Assembly: GCF_036370855.1 (NCBI RefSeq)
Contig: NC_088099.1
Span: 29,842,501-29,906,500 of the forward strand
Source of the DNA: Dromaius novaehollandiae
Taxonomy: Eukaryota; Chordata; Aves; Casuariiformes; Dromaiidae
Reading direction: 5' to 3'
Length of the DNA stretch: 64,000 nt
The notes under the pieces were generated by a model. The model was not told where the DNA came from and did not search any database. It saw only the letters and a program-made list of their open reading frames with translations. Positions 24,201 through 38,000 of the stretch are shown here, in pieces (the first letter of the stretch is position 1; each line of letters begins with the position of its first letter). A program made the position numbers and the translations under genes.

Positions 24201-27200
24201 AATTAAGCCAGCAGTGCCATGAAACACTTGAGCATCAAACACATTTTCATCCTAACAACCCTGAACTGCATCTCCCTCACAGATGAAGGAGGGTAACGTC
24301 TCAAAACATTGTAGCTATTTACAAAACAAATATGTACCAAAAACTTTAATTTTTATTGAACTGGTAGCATTATTTTCCCCAGATAAGTTAAAAGCCTAGT
24401 TCATTAGGCTGAAAGCTGAAAAAGCATGAATACTTATTCTTTTTTGTTTCTAGTTTCCACGTCCCTTTAGGATTTCATAATAGATTTCAGTTTCTCCTGC
24501 TTCTCATGCTTCACTCACAGAAACTGGAAAATTAAAATGTTCAATACACCAATTTGGAATCCAAAGCAAGATGAATTACTCCCTCCTTTTGTTATGAAGA
24601 ACCTAACAAATATTATCATTAAAAATTAGAGAGTCGGCACTTTTTTTTTTTTTTTTTAAGAGTTCCAGTTTCTGAATTACATAAATACATAACTAAGAAG
24701 CAAAAATATATATGTTTTGATAATAAAAATGAAAAAGTCCCATAATGAACTTGCATAAATATTATCGTGTATAATTTTTTAAATATGTGTAAAAATAGTA
24801 ATTTCTATGGCAGGCACTGATAAAAAGCTTAACAAAATTAAAAACCTAAAACATATTTACAAATATGAAACATTGTGAGATTTTACACTTCAACTCATAC
24901 TATGTTCTCAAACCACCTATTGTAAAGTAGCGAAAAACATTCTAACTTATAAACATTTGAATGTCAAAATTGCTTGTTATTTCATATACCCACCCCCACC
25001 CACCTACCCCATGGCCAACTGATTTAACTTGTAAAGTCTATGTAAACTGTTGACAGAGTATTTGAATGTCAGTCAAATCAATTAAAGTTACTTTCTTAAG
25101 ATCACCATTCACATATCCCTGAAACTGGAAGGAAGACTGATCTATTAAACCAATAAAATATTAAGGATTCATGTGTATTGGACAGACTCTTAAACTGCTT
25201 TTAGTCCTGGTTATATAAACATTATACTGGTGTTTAAAATTTCCTATGACTTTTCTCACATATGTCACAATATGTTCTAGTGCTTGTGTAATTTTTGCTG
25301 CACATCTTTTTAAAAATAGCAATTATTTCACACACTAGGAAGAGGCAGGAATACAAAACATTATTGTATTCATAGCTATTTTATAAATATATTAAAAGGC
25401 TTCTACAAGTATCAAATCATCTAGTTATTTCCTTTTTACCTCAGTGCACTAGGAAGAAGAGAAAAATCAATTAGCAACTATATCTATATCCCTGAGGTTT
25501 TGGAAATGTTTCAACTCCCTGTTTCCATGTTGTGCACAATAATCAACTATCTTCTGTAGTCGAACTAATAAAATGCAACCTGATAAGGAATTATTTCATT
25601 ACCACCTAATACAAAACATAGGTATAATTATTTTCATATATCATGATTTAGCATTTGACAATGACTGCTCAGTGAAGAATATATTTCAAGGAGAACACTT
25701 ACCGATGTAAACCCTCCTGCTGTATCTCTGCATCAGCAACAGAACAAACACGTGCAGTGGAATAAGGTTGATGATGAAAACATAACCACCCCATGCAGAG
25801 ACCTATGAGAAATGGAATAGGATATCAGATCATTTAAATATGATCTAAAAATACCTGTAAATTCTTAGGCTAGCCAATACTGGATTTATACATACTGATA
25901 GTCTAACAAGAAAACATAAACCCCATCTAGATAAATAGCGAGAAGTACTACTAATACCACTGGAATCTTTCTCAACATTTATTACTAAAAAAGAAAAAAA
26001 AGAAAAGAAAAAACCCAATATATGTGGTGTTACCAAATATTAAATTCTTTGAAATAAGCCAGTGGATTTTCAAGGCTATCTTTCTTGCACTTTCCCTTTC
26101 TCCCAAGCTAACCTGGTCTTGCTGGTGAACAAGAATGTGTTGCCAGGGGCTTTTCCCATGGTGGAGACTGCAGCACAAGGTAGCAGCAGGACTCCCATCT
26201 GGGATCCAAAATTTTCCTGGGACATACAAATTTAGCACTACACTCTGCGCTTTCTGGTGGGGACAGGGAACAGTACCTCTAGCCAGAGAGAGAAAGGGAG
26301 CAAGATATACCTCCAGGAGCAGAACTGCTGAGGCAGAGCAGCCAAGGCACATTGCAGCACACAGAAGGAAACAAAAGCAATGGGGTAGAAACACAGGGAA
26401 GCAGGGCTCAGTGCTGGGGTTTGGCGTACAGTAATACCATGGATATTGTGGACTAGCAGTAATAGCAGCACTTGAAGTATCGGTACAAGGTACTTAGTAT
26501 TGAAATACTACGATGTTATCAACATATTACTTGTTGTGAGTTTACACAAAAATTTAATGAGCTACCATTACAATGTGTTAACTAATTTTTTAATGCATTT
26601 AGAAGGGCCAGTGTTGACAAGGCAGTCTATATTTTAACACACATTCACTTGTCAAATTTAAGTCTAGACTTCTCCCATATGTGCCATGCCTACCCTAGTT
26701 CTTCATTTTCAGAATGCACTAGCCAACATGTTTATTTTAATCATACTTTAAGGCTTAGATTCACGCATATACTTTTAAAACCCTAGCATTCAAAGAGAAA
26801 CCCAAATGACTTTATGCTCTTTAAAACAAACTTGAAAATAAGGACAAAGCAAAGTACTGGGTTTTGGTACTACTACTAAAAAAGCTCAGTGTTTAAAAAC
26901 CTGGGGTAAACTCATTCAGACAATCTGGAACATGCAGAAATGAAAATTACTACATTTTCTAGAAAATCATTGTAGATTATCACGATTCTAATGCCAAATC
27001 ACTAAAATGAAGTACCACAGTATACACAAGTAATTTTATTTATCAAGACAAAATGTTGTATAAAGATAAATAAGACAACAGAATGAGAACAAAAGTGTAA
27101 TTAGGACACTTGTATTTAGGGAGAGGTTTGAATGACGCAGGTAGCTGAGAGTTTGTATGGACTAAAAACCTACATTTTTAATTAATATCTAGTCTCTAAA

Positions 27201-30200
27201 TATCCAAAGATTAAACCAAATCTATGCACTTAAAGAAAAGAACTGAAGATTCATTTCTAAACTTCAAACACAGCGGAGGCATCCTCATAGACTGAGAAAA
27301 AGACAGCAGTGGAAACATGCTATCACTCCTATGAGGACTGCCTCAGTGTATGGCTTTGTATCTATTTTCAACCGTCCTCATAAATAAAAAAGCTATCCCA
27401 AGCCAAACTGACGCTAGTCAAATAAATGCTAAAAATATCATGAATGCCTGGAAAAAAAACATTCTCCTTGTGGATGCAATGCTATGAGTCAAATTACCAC
27501 ATCAGTAAGTCAGACATATTTCAAGCAGATTTAGATACCAACAAAGATTTTTGTCAGTCCATGCAATATCCATTCCTCTTTCAAAGAGCTACTCTCCCAA
27601 TTTTCCCAGTGAGGAATGACTCTTATCACCTCAAAGTTGAGATTTATTTAATTCTCAGCTGGTAATGTAAAGATGCAATGATCCCATCAGAGGAAAACAA
27701 ATGGGTACTACATAATGGAGAGTATAATTATGTTCTGTACTACAACTTCACTTGAGCAAAATGCCTAGAAGACCACGTTAACAAAATCCTACCACAAAAG
27801 GAAATACATTACACAGCAAACCACCACCCAGGGTGGAAGTGAGTACACTTTGTGAAGAATAAACTTCTATTATGTTCAAGAATTGAATGTAATGATGATG
27901 ACACTGATTTTGTAACTTCTGTCACCATGCACACTCCAGGTTGCATCCCTTCCCTCCCATACAATTCCACAGACCAAGATGCTAAGTCAGACTAAGAAGG
28001 GACAATTTTCTCCTGTGATTTTTCAGCAGTAAAATTGTAAAAGTATCTTATTTGCTATCTGTGTATTTAGGAACACCCCTTTCAGAGGAGGCCATCAGAT
28101 CGGCCAAACATATAAGATAAATAACAGCTTAAAACCTTGTTTGTCTGATTTTGTACTGCACAGAAATCTGTACCACACATACAGGATCTCTTCACTGTAA
28201 CATAATATAAACGGCAATGCTATGTTGAAGTGGCTGTTTATTTAATGACTAAGCAGAAGAAAAGAAGGAGAAATGCAGGGAGGAAATAAATATACTCTTC
28301 ATAGGAAACAGCTGCCCTCTTCTGTGACTTGCACAAAATGCTAATATTTGCTGTTAAAACAGAAGGAAAAAAAAAAGTCCCGCACAACCAGAAACTGAAC
28401 ATAAAAGACAGAGAACTCTAGGCAGCATCCAGACAACCTCTGAATTAGTCTTGTATTTTAAATTAAGACATGTAAAACAACTCCTAAGTTCCTTTTTCTT
28501 GCAAGTCTACTTACCTAGCTGTAGAAAAACAGTATTCGATACCTTGATCTTAGCACCAAGCAATTATCCTGAGTGTCCTGCCATTAGTCATTTTGAGGCT
28601 ATTTTTCCTCCCCAAATTATTTTTCAGGTGGCCACAAAAAATGTTCATGAATTAGGGGAAATAAAGGTCTTTGTTTCATTCAGATTGGAAAATTCTTCAA
28701 GTCTAAGTTTTCAGACGATAGGGAAGAAACCCAATTCCCCCCCTTCTACTGCTTGTTTTATCTCCCCAACTTTACTACTGTTTTTTTCTCTGTTAGCTTG
28801 TAGGAAGATCTCTGCAATAGCCTCCATTCCCATCAGTCAAAAAATGAAAAGGGACTTTATGATAACTTAACCTTCCTGCAGAGCATAAGTCATTGAATTC
28901 ATTCAGTAGTTCTAATTTGTTCTATTGCTTAATTATATCCAGAGAAGTAGCTTTCAGTTATAAAAATATAGCTGTGTATATAAAATTGTCATCATGTTTC
29001 AGTAATAACATACCCACAAGAATATCAATCAAAATGCCACCTTAATTCACCTGGCCCAAACCAATTCCATTGAATCAGAGTTTCTATTCATAATGGAAGA
29101 GGAATTTGCAAGTTAAGCTACTATATTTAAATAGTGATTTTTTAAAATTGTTGCAGTTATGTATGCTTAAATTTAAATTATTTAAGTTTCAAAGTATTTA
29201 TCATGTCTTACTCATATTTAAGTATTTGATAATAAAATGAACAAACAAATTTACATTATGGTCCCATAAGATTAATATCTCATTCTGCTGGGCTTTAGCA
29301 ACATATGAATTAGGTCAGTCTTGCTCACATAGCTTATCTATAATATATATAAAAAGCTTACCATGTAAAAGTAGGATAGACAGCAGCAGATTGTCCAAAA
29401 GACTGACCCAGTTTTCACTGACTTGACCTTTAAAAATAATCAGGTATTTATGAGTGACAAACAAATACTGGACAACACTACTAAATTTCACTCCAAGACA
29501 GAAGAGCTAAATTTTACTGAAGCATTTTTACAGCTGTCAAAAGAACTTCTTTAGCACATACCAAATTCTACTCATACGCTTCTAATGTCCATAAAACCAA
29601 ACTGCAAGTGCAATTCAGCTGACATACAACATGTCACTTATACCCATCTCTCTAGTTAATAGGAAGGCAGGCTGCAATGCAACTGTCTACTTCATCATCT
29701 GAGGCACAAAAGTAGCTGCAACACCTCCGTGCTACTTTGCCCAACGTATTACACCACATTATAATTGTATGTGTGGACTATTATAGAGGTAAGAGCTATT
29801 CTATAATTTTGGAAAATTCACTTAAGGTTAATGACAGCATCCATATATAACTAAAGGTTTAGTCGGATCCATAAACTGGGCCAGAAATATGATTTTGCCC
29901 AAAACTGGCAGTGGCAACTGTGGTGTGGGAAAATGGGAATGAAAAACTGACTTGAAATGAAGCTGTGAAGTTATCTGTAAGATAGATCTGATCCATGTAT
30001 AATTATACAAAACTTTATGTAAACGTTATTGCACTACGCAGTCTAGTCAAATGAGTTCCATAGGAACGGTAAGTGCTATCATGTCTTAGGTATTACCAAG
30101 TAACAACATCAGTTGATTCTATTACTGTTATCAAACACAGCATGAATCTGGAGCTGCAGATAATTCCAAGTCAAGATTAAAAAAACAAAACAAAACAAAA

Positions 30201-31934
30201 AAGCACCACACACCCTAATAAGAGGACCTTTTTTCAAAGCCTGCACTTCAGTAACATCACTACTCAAACATGAAAAACTTGAACTGCTTTCTCTTCTACT
30301 CCTACCAGCAATATCCTGAGTCTGAAATATTCCAAAGCTAGAAAGCTTGTGAGTACATGTCTACTTGTGAAAAGTAGAACTCTTCACAAAATTGTGGGAA
30401 AAGCTGTATTGACCATGTATATATCATTCAACAGACATCCAAAATGAAAAGTACATAAATTCAGGGCAGGCACAAGGGACAGTACTATGCTGTGTTGGTG
30501 CCGAATTAATGATATGGCTATGGCATTTGTGATATTTCCATATTAGATGTAACAGTCCAGAAAAAACTCTGGCTTATCTATACCCCTTCATATGGAACTG
30601 CCTTATGACAGTCAAGCAGTGCTAGTAAGCAGGCTAATTAAAATACATTAGACGAGGTTTTTTTTAAGGCATGCAAACAGCTTTGGGTATTTAGTCTGGA
30701 TGCTTCAAAGCCTAGACCCTCCATATAGTCAACAGCTCCCCCAGTAGGCAATTCAAAGCACTATATTCAGAGTCTACTGCTTTCCACCAGCTAAATAAGG
30801 AGGATAAAAGTTTGATACTCAGATAACGAGTACCTCCAAAATTGAAAAGCAACAACAACAACCATCTGCTTTTTGTTTTAAATTTATAGATCCCTTATTA
30901 TTAGAGGATACTGTACAACTGAATAATAGTTTTACATAACAAACTAAAGAACATTACATTATTAATGAAGTGGTTCAAATCATGTGAATTCTCAGTACTT
31001 GCCTGATCCCAAGCCAAGGGGAAGAGAGATGAGAGGGAGGAAGAAAATGTAAGGATTCAATTTGGATCCTAAGAAAAATCAGTCATTTGGTTGGAAGAGA
31101 AACCAAAAACTCTCCCAAAGCAGAAGACTTAGCAAATACTTACCCATAAATAGTATGTGAACTGCAGTGCAAAAATAGCTATGCCTTCATTGTCAAATGA
31201 TCCTGCTACAGATCGAGATATGTAACCTGGAACTATGGCAATAAAACAGGCAGCTAAAAGCCCTGCTCCCTGGTTCCACAGTTCTCTGGTGAGCAGGAAA
31301 GTAGAAATAGCTGTAAGGCCGCTAAAAACTGGTGCTAGGAACACACATACATCTCTTATATGGACCGTCACATTAAGCATATTTAAAATCCAATGTATAA
31401 GGCCTGCTGTCACCATCAGTCCTGGGTATACCTGAAAGGAGAATAGAGACACCCAGATTAGTGCAGAAAATGATTGAGGTAAGTTTATTTGCACATAATT
31501 TGCAGTGAAATATAGTCATTTCTTAAGCCAATATCAACAGTGAGCAGATAAAGTTAATGAAGTTATTCTAGTATTGCTTTAATCATGTTTTGACAACAAC
31601 TTTGAACACCAGAAGTTTTTAAAGTTTTGCAATTGAGTAACAATCCTTTTTCTAAACGAAAAAACAGCACAAAAATAGCATTCTATCTTGCCTGACATTT
31701 ACCATATAATGAAATGAAATTGTCGTTAAGGTATGTAATCAGACGCTAAAGTTTGCAAGTGAATTTCAAGACAGCTAAGAGTTTAAAAGAAAAAAGAAAA
31801 AACAACACTCCCAGCCTTACTTGTTTTTCTCCAAAATACACCATGCAGCTCTATTTCTCCTTGCCCATAGAGAAAGAAAATGTATATCAACGAGCTTTCT
31901 TTAAGCTAAAAAGCTGACTGACAGCTGGAGAGCT

Positions 31935-32014
<80 letters not shown>

Positions 32015-35000
32015 AAGATATGTGTAGACATCTTTGGATTTGAAGTATTAAAATAAAGTCCTCTAAAACTGAACTAAGGTATGCTCCAGGAAAGTATAGA
32101 CTTACACAAATCTACTGAATCTATCAAAGAATACTGGAGAACGTTAAAACACTCTTAATAGTAATTTTACCCTCCCACATTTATCAACATCAGAAAAAAC
32201 AATATGTATTAGAAAAATTAATAGGGATATCAGGTGCCTTAGTTTCGCTCCAGAATTAGAACAGCTTTTGTATTACATTAAATTCACACAGATGATGGGA
32301 CGTTCCTCTGCATAGATCTTTGATTTTCAAGATAAACTACAAAAACTTAATATGCCGTAAGACTTCCAAAATAAGGTATGCAATTACAACTTTCATTTTC
32401 TTTGCTAAGGCTTTTATTTCAGATAAGACAGGTATGGAAAAATGTTACATAAAAAGGTACCTTACCAGTACCTCTAAGATACTAAAACAAATGGTCATCT
32501 GGTTGTTACAACAGGCTTTGTAAATGTACTTACATGGTATTTCCTATAATTAATATAAGTTTTAATGCACTTTCAAAGTCAAATGTGACTGAGTTACTTA
32601 ATGTTACTAAAGCTATTCTAATGAAATATATTCATATTCTGATCTGATAATGTTGTTTCTTATACCTTTTCTGTTTTGTAACACACATCAACACCAATCT
32701 CTCCCATTGATTTAATTTCAAAAGTCTTTTCCCCGTGAAATCCTAACAACATTTTCTAAATACAGAAAAATGTCCACCCCAAATATGCTATGGGATTAAA
32801 ACTCGCATGCAAAATGAAAAAAGGCAAAAAAAATCCATTTGAAAAATGGCTGTCTAAATCTTTTAAGGCATCACTGTGTAATGATATTTTCTCCACACAA
32901 GAAAATTGTAATTACAGGAGTCATAACATCCCTATTTATTACTATTAGAAGTTGATATGCAGGAACATATCACTCAGTTTTGTGCTTCTCATTCACAGTA
33001 TGCTGCTGGATAAGGACTAATGCATGTTGACTTAGTTACTGCAGCTAGAAATTAAAAAACGTCTTGCTATTCCCTCTGCAGCAACTGACAATGAAGAGCT
33101 TATTCCATTAAGATTCTCCTTTTACCCATGTCAAAGTTGTATTTGAACTTCAATAAAATTACTGCAGAGTCATCTTTAAGTAATTATTATAATACTTACA
33201 GTTCCACCTACTATTCTTCCCAGTGGATACCATGCTCTTTCATCAAACCAATTTAAAAATTCATAAAACCCGTGGGATGCAAGATGATGTGTTGATCTAT
33301 AGTTAAACCTAGAAAGAGGGGAAAAAAAATGGGGGGAGGTTTAAAAAAATATGAAGAACCATCTAAGCTTCAGGCATACCCTAATTCCTCTGTTTTCCAA
33401 GATATAGAAAGTAGTTAAACACCAACATCTCATGTAGTATATAAACACAATGGTCCGCCCTAAAGAGTTTTAAACTAAATTACCAAGCTCTGAGTCTCCC
33501 ACTCAGTTATTAATCACTGTATTTCCTTTAGCTCTACAATCATTGCACATATGCAGACAAAATATGACAGCCATTTTTGGTCAATGTTAAAATGTTTTCT
33601 GTCACTGACAAACATCCCATTCATTTTCTAATTCCCTTTTAAAGTTAGTTTTCAAATGTAATGTTAGTCAGTTGTTTATTACATCCAGAATATCATTTAA
33701 GCAGAATTAGGATCATAGAAGAATTAGTGCAAGACTTCCATTCTGAAACAGGATATATTACCTACTGCATCTTCTGCTGTTCCATGTAACAGTGAAAGAC
33801 GAAGTAATGCAATAATATGAAATGGAATCAGTCTATTTGTCCACACAGTATCAATCTAATGGCCTTGACATACTCCCTTCTTTTAATAAAAAACAGAATC
33901 TACAAAGCAGTTTCATCTTCCAAACTGGTAAACATTCTCTGCAGCAGAACACTCCTTGGAGGTCAAAAGCCCTCCCATGCACACCTTCAGTTCAGTCTTC
34001 CACACTGCCTATTTACCCTTAAAAAGGCATGTATGGATTGCCATCAAGTCATTACTCTTTCACTTCTCTAGCAAATAATCAGTTTTCCCTACCTCAAATG
34101 GCAAAATCTTCCTCATACAGAAGTCTCATCACTCTTTAAATCGGGTATCAGACTGCTGTGAGAAGAACTGCAGCACACTTTACCCCAAATCGCAACTGTT
34201 TTTTCATGATCATTCAAAAGCTAGACCAATAAGGCTACAGGTATTGATGCAATACAATTTTTTTGGGGGGAAAAAAAAGTTTAGTTTTGGAAAAGCCTGA
34301 GTAAATGCCAGCTCTAACGCAAGCAACACTCATAAAACTAACCCTCCTAACAGATACTCCAACTGAAATTCAGTTAACGAGAAATTCATTAGCGAAAGCA
34401 TTAGTAAAGAACTACATTAATTTAAGCACAAGTCCCATAATTAAACGAAATACCATAATAGAGAGCAGATCAGATGAACAAACCAACATCAAAGACCTCT
34501 AAATAAAGTTAGCATACAAGACTAAGAGCTTATGTATTTTTCATTTTGTCTGTTTCTGAAAGTATCCATTTATATCAGTAATATACATCACTTCTGACAC
34601 AAATTTAAAATCTACATTAAATTCTTTCTGACAACTAACACCCCCAAAAATATCATCGCTTTACCTTAAACTAATTTCAACAGAATAAAGCTAATGTTAC
34701 TCAAGACTGGAAGACCCATCACATTCCTGTTTAATCAGTTAAACAAGAATAGCACCTGAAGCACAACTACACCGAGGTCATTAGCAGATTTGTCTACACC
34801 ATGAAGGAACAAAGAGAACCGAAATCCAGATGTCAGCAGACTTGGCTGTTTCCACTCACTGAACCATCACAGCAACAGTCAAGGGATACGAAAAAAAAAA
34901 TATATATATATATATATAATCACACCCCCACACACACAAAGCCTACGTGTGCGAGTGAGCACACGAGAGCCAGCACGTGCGCAGTATTTTTAGGAAAGCT

Positions 35001-38000
35001 CTCCTTTATGGTTAATAAGCAGTTATATGGGATACATTAACGGATAAAACTGAACTTTCAGAAGTAATTAGTCATGTTAATATATGGAAATTCACACAAA
35101 CATCCGTCCTGACCTAGAAATCCTTGTATCAAACAGCAATGCGACATTTGTTTCTAATAAGCCTCCAAATATTCCCATTTGACTAGGTTTCCAAATATTA
35201 ATTAATTCTCCAGTTCCAAATGGCCAACTACAATGATTTGTGAAACGCTGTACCTGTAAAATTAGCCTCTTATCTTGGTATAGCAAGTTTTATTGTCAAT
35301 GTGTTTAGTGCCAAGTCTGCAGCATTCTGCAGGACCAAGCAGGAGTTGCGCATTCCACAAGAAACCTATGATCTAGGCAGCTATGGACATGACTTAAAAT
35401 GCACTGCAAACCCAGTCAATGGTGTTAACCCATAACATTAAAAAGGAAACAAGATAACTTATTTACTAACAGGAATTAGTTTCAGTTTTTTAAATCTTGA
35501 CTCAAATTCACAGAGGCCTCAAAAATATGGCTAATGTTTACTTTTATAGCATTAAAAGATTAGTTAAACAAATGAAGTAGCCAAGAAGAGTACATATTGA
35601 CATTCTCCTCATGTTTCAAACCAGTAAAGCTTCCTAACTGACTTCAGAGGGATGGGAACAACTGTTGCCTGCTTTGGCAGCAGCACATTAAGTCTTTAAT
35701 AAGACAACTTGTAAGAATGAATTACCACTCAAAATTGAAACACAACATAACAGCATTTTTACTTTTAACACTTAAGATGGCAAAAGATGGCAAAATTTAA
35801 TTTTCCCTCCCAATATACTTTTGGATAGACACAAATCTACAAACCCCTCCTTTTAAAAAGGGATTGATTTTTTTGCTGCAGATTAAAAGCCTGCAGAGAC
35901 AGCTGAACATGCCTTTATAGGAGAAATTGTTATAAATACTACAGGTAAGTTAATTTTTCACTGTGGAAAGAGCTATAGGTGAGAACAAGAAATGGCCTTC
36001 TGACTAAACCTTAAGAAAGATTTTGAGACTTAATTACAGCATCTCACTTTGACTTCAAGAAAAAAGTGCTCACCCTCCTCCCACCAGGAATCTTGAAAAA
36101 ACGAACACGTGCAAAGACAGGGATCCTGCCGAGTTATGTAGCATAACAGGGCCAGCTTCAGGAATCGACAAAGTAGCAGCAATAGGCAGAGTGCACTTAG
36201 GGTCAAACAACCACATACCAGTATCATGCTCTGATACTACTTATCCACTTCACAGCACTCTACTCCTTTAAGGACAGGCCTGAACCTTCCAAATGTTTCC
36301 CTTTTGGCCAGAATGGGCAGAGCTGCTAACAGCAAAGTCCTGCAAACAATAATTACACAACACTTTCACTCTCTTGGCACTTTTCACACTGTGTTAATAG
36401 TATAGTGCTATCATATTTCCACTAGTAGTGTTACAATACCTATAACTAGAAATAGGACCAGAATCTGACAGAGTCTGTAGTTTGAACCGTCTCCTCCTCT
36501 GGGCTAAGGTTTAGAGAAACCTTCAAACAAACTTCAGCTGTGGTATGTTTCAGAACTAGAAGTCCTGACTACCAAGTTATAGCCTAGTATTGGACTTCGA
36601 ACCTTTCTGGGGATGTTTTAATGATCGCAATCAAGATGCCCTACACATGGTGCCATTCATTTTGTGGCACTATGGGAGATACCAATTAACTTCAACTATC
36701 TGCTCATGCTTAGGTTTGATTTTATTTTACCCTGTGAACTGCTTTTTTGAGGCTACAAAGTAATGCTGTAAGATGATTACTTAATGCTATTCACTATGGT
36801 CACTTGCTATATCTATGAGCTACAGCATTCTGCAACACTTCACAGTGACAGTTACTGCTATATTTATATGGAGACAACTTTGGCTTTGACATTCCTAAGG
36901 TTAGAGCTTTCTTGACAAAAAGTGCTATTTCATATGAACATGTTAAGTAAAATTCATCTTACTAAGAAAGTAAGAAAACATTGCGGGGGGGGGGGGGGTG
37001 GGTGGGTGGGTGGAGGACAAATACAGCCATGCAGTTACTTCATCTAGATCTTAACAACACTTAAAGCAAATTACACTAGTGGTAATGAAATTCATTTGAC
37101 CCTTGCCTTACAACAAAGTGCAAGATCAGAGAGAAGTTGTTGACTGCTTAAAATCCTATCAGTTTCATGTTAAAATTGCCTGTTTCATCTAGACTTCTTA
37201 TCTGGGCATTTCGTACCTAGCTATCTGAGAATATATAATCTCCTTACTAGCGGAATATGTTGAAAGTTCCTAAGCCTGCATTTATAAAGGCTTCTGTGCA
37301 CTAAAAGCCTTCAGCTGCAGATGCACAAAACTTTCACATCTGCAGACTCAGAAAAACAACATGATATAAACTAACTCTGAACATTACAAACTATCTGAGC
37401 AATTCTAGGAGTCAGTTTTTAATGCAAGTGTAGATTTCAGAATCAATTATGCAAGACAGTGTCTAATTGCAGATGGCAAGTCCAGATTCTTGAAAAAGAT
37501 ACAGTCACAGATTGACTCCAAATCCAACTTATTGTTTGCATCCAAAGGAAAATATGTATTCAGTGCAACACTTATATGGAAAAATCTAACGAGAGAGTTC
37601 AGTAACTTCCACTGAATGAAGGAACATATATACAGTATTCCATATCAAATTTAAAAACGATATGTAGGCAAGCAGGTGTATGAGCACATCATCCTGAAAA
37701 TCTTATTCTGAAGTCTGTATCTATGAATTGGAAATTACCACAACATGAGTTTTGCGTGCATTTTTAAAATGGAAGCACAGTACCCCATAAATCATATAAT
37801 GGATTCAATGCACTGTGGCATTACTTCTCATCATGAAGATACTCACTTGTGTTTAGTTTACAACCTTCAAAAAGCATATGCAGACAGGTAAGCCAGTTTC
37901 AACTAAGATCAGAATTCTGTACCAGCAATACCTGTAGGCAAAAATGACAGGTAAAGAGCTGCCGTCCTTCTCCCCAAGCAGAAAAATAAGGTGCTACAGA

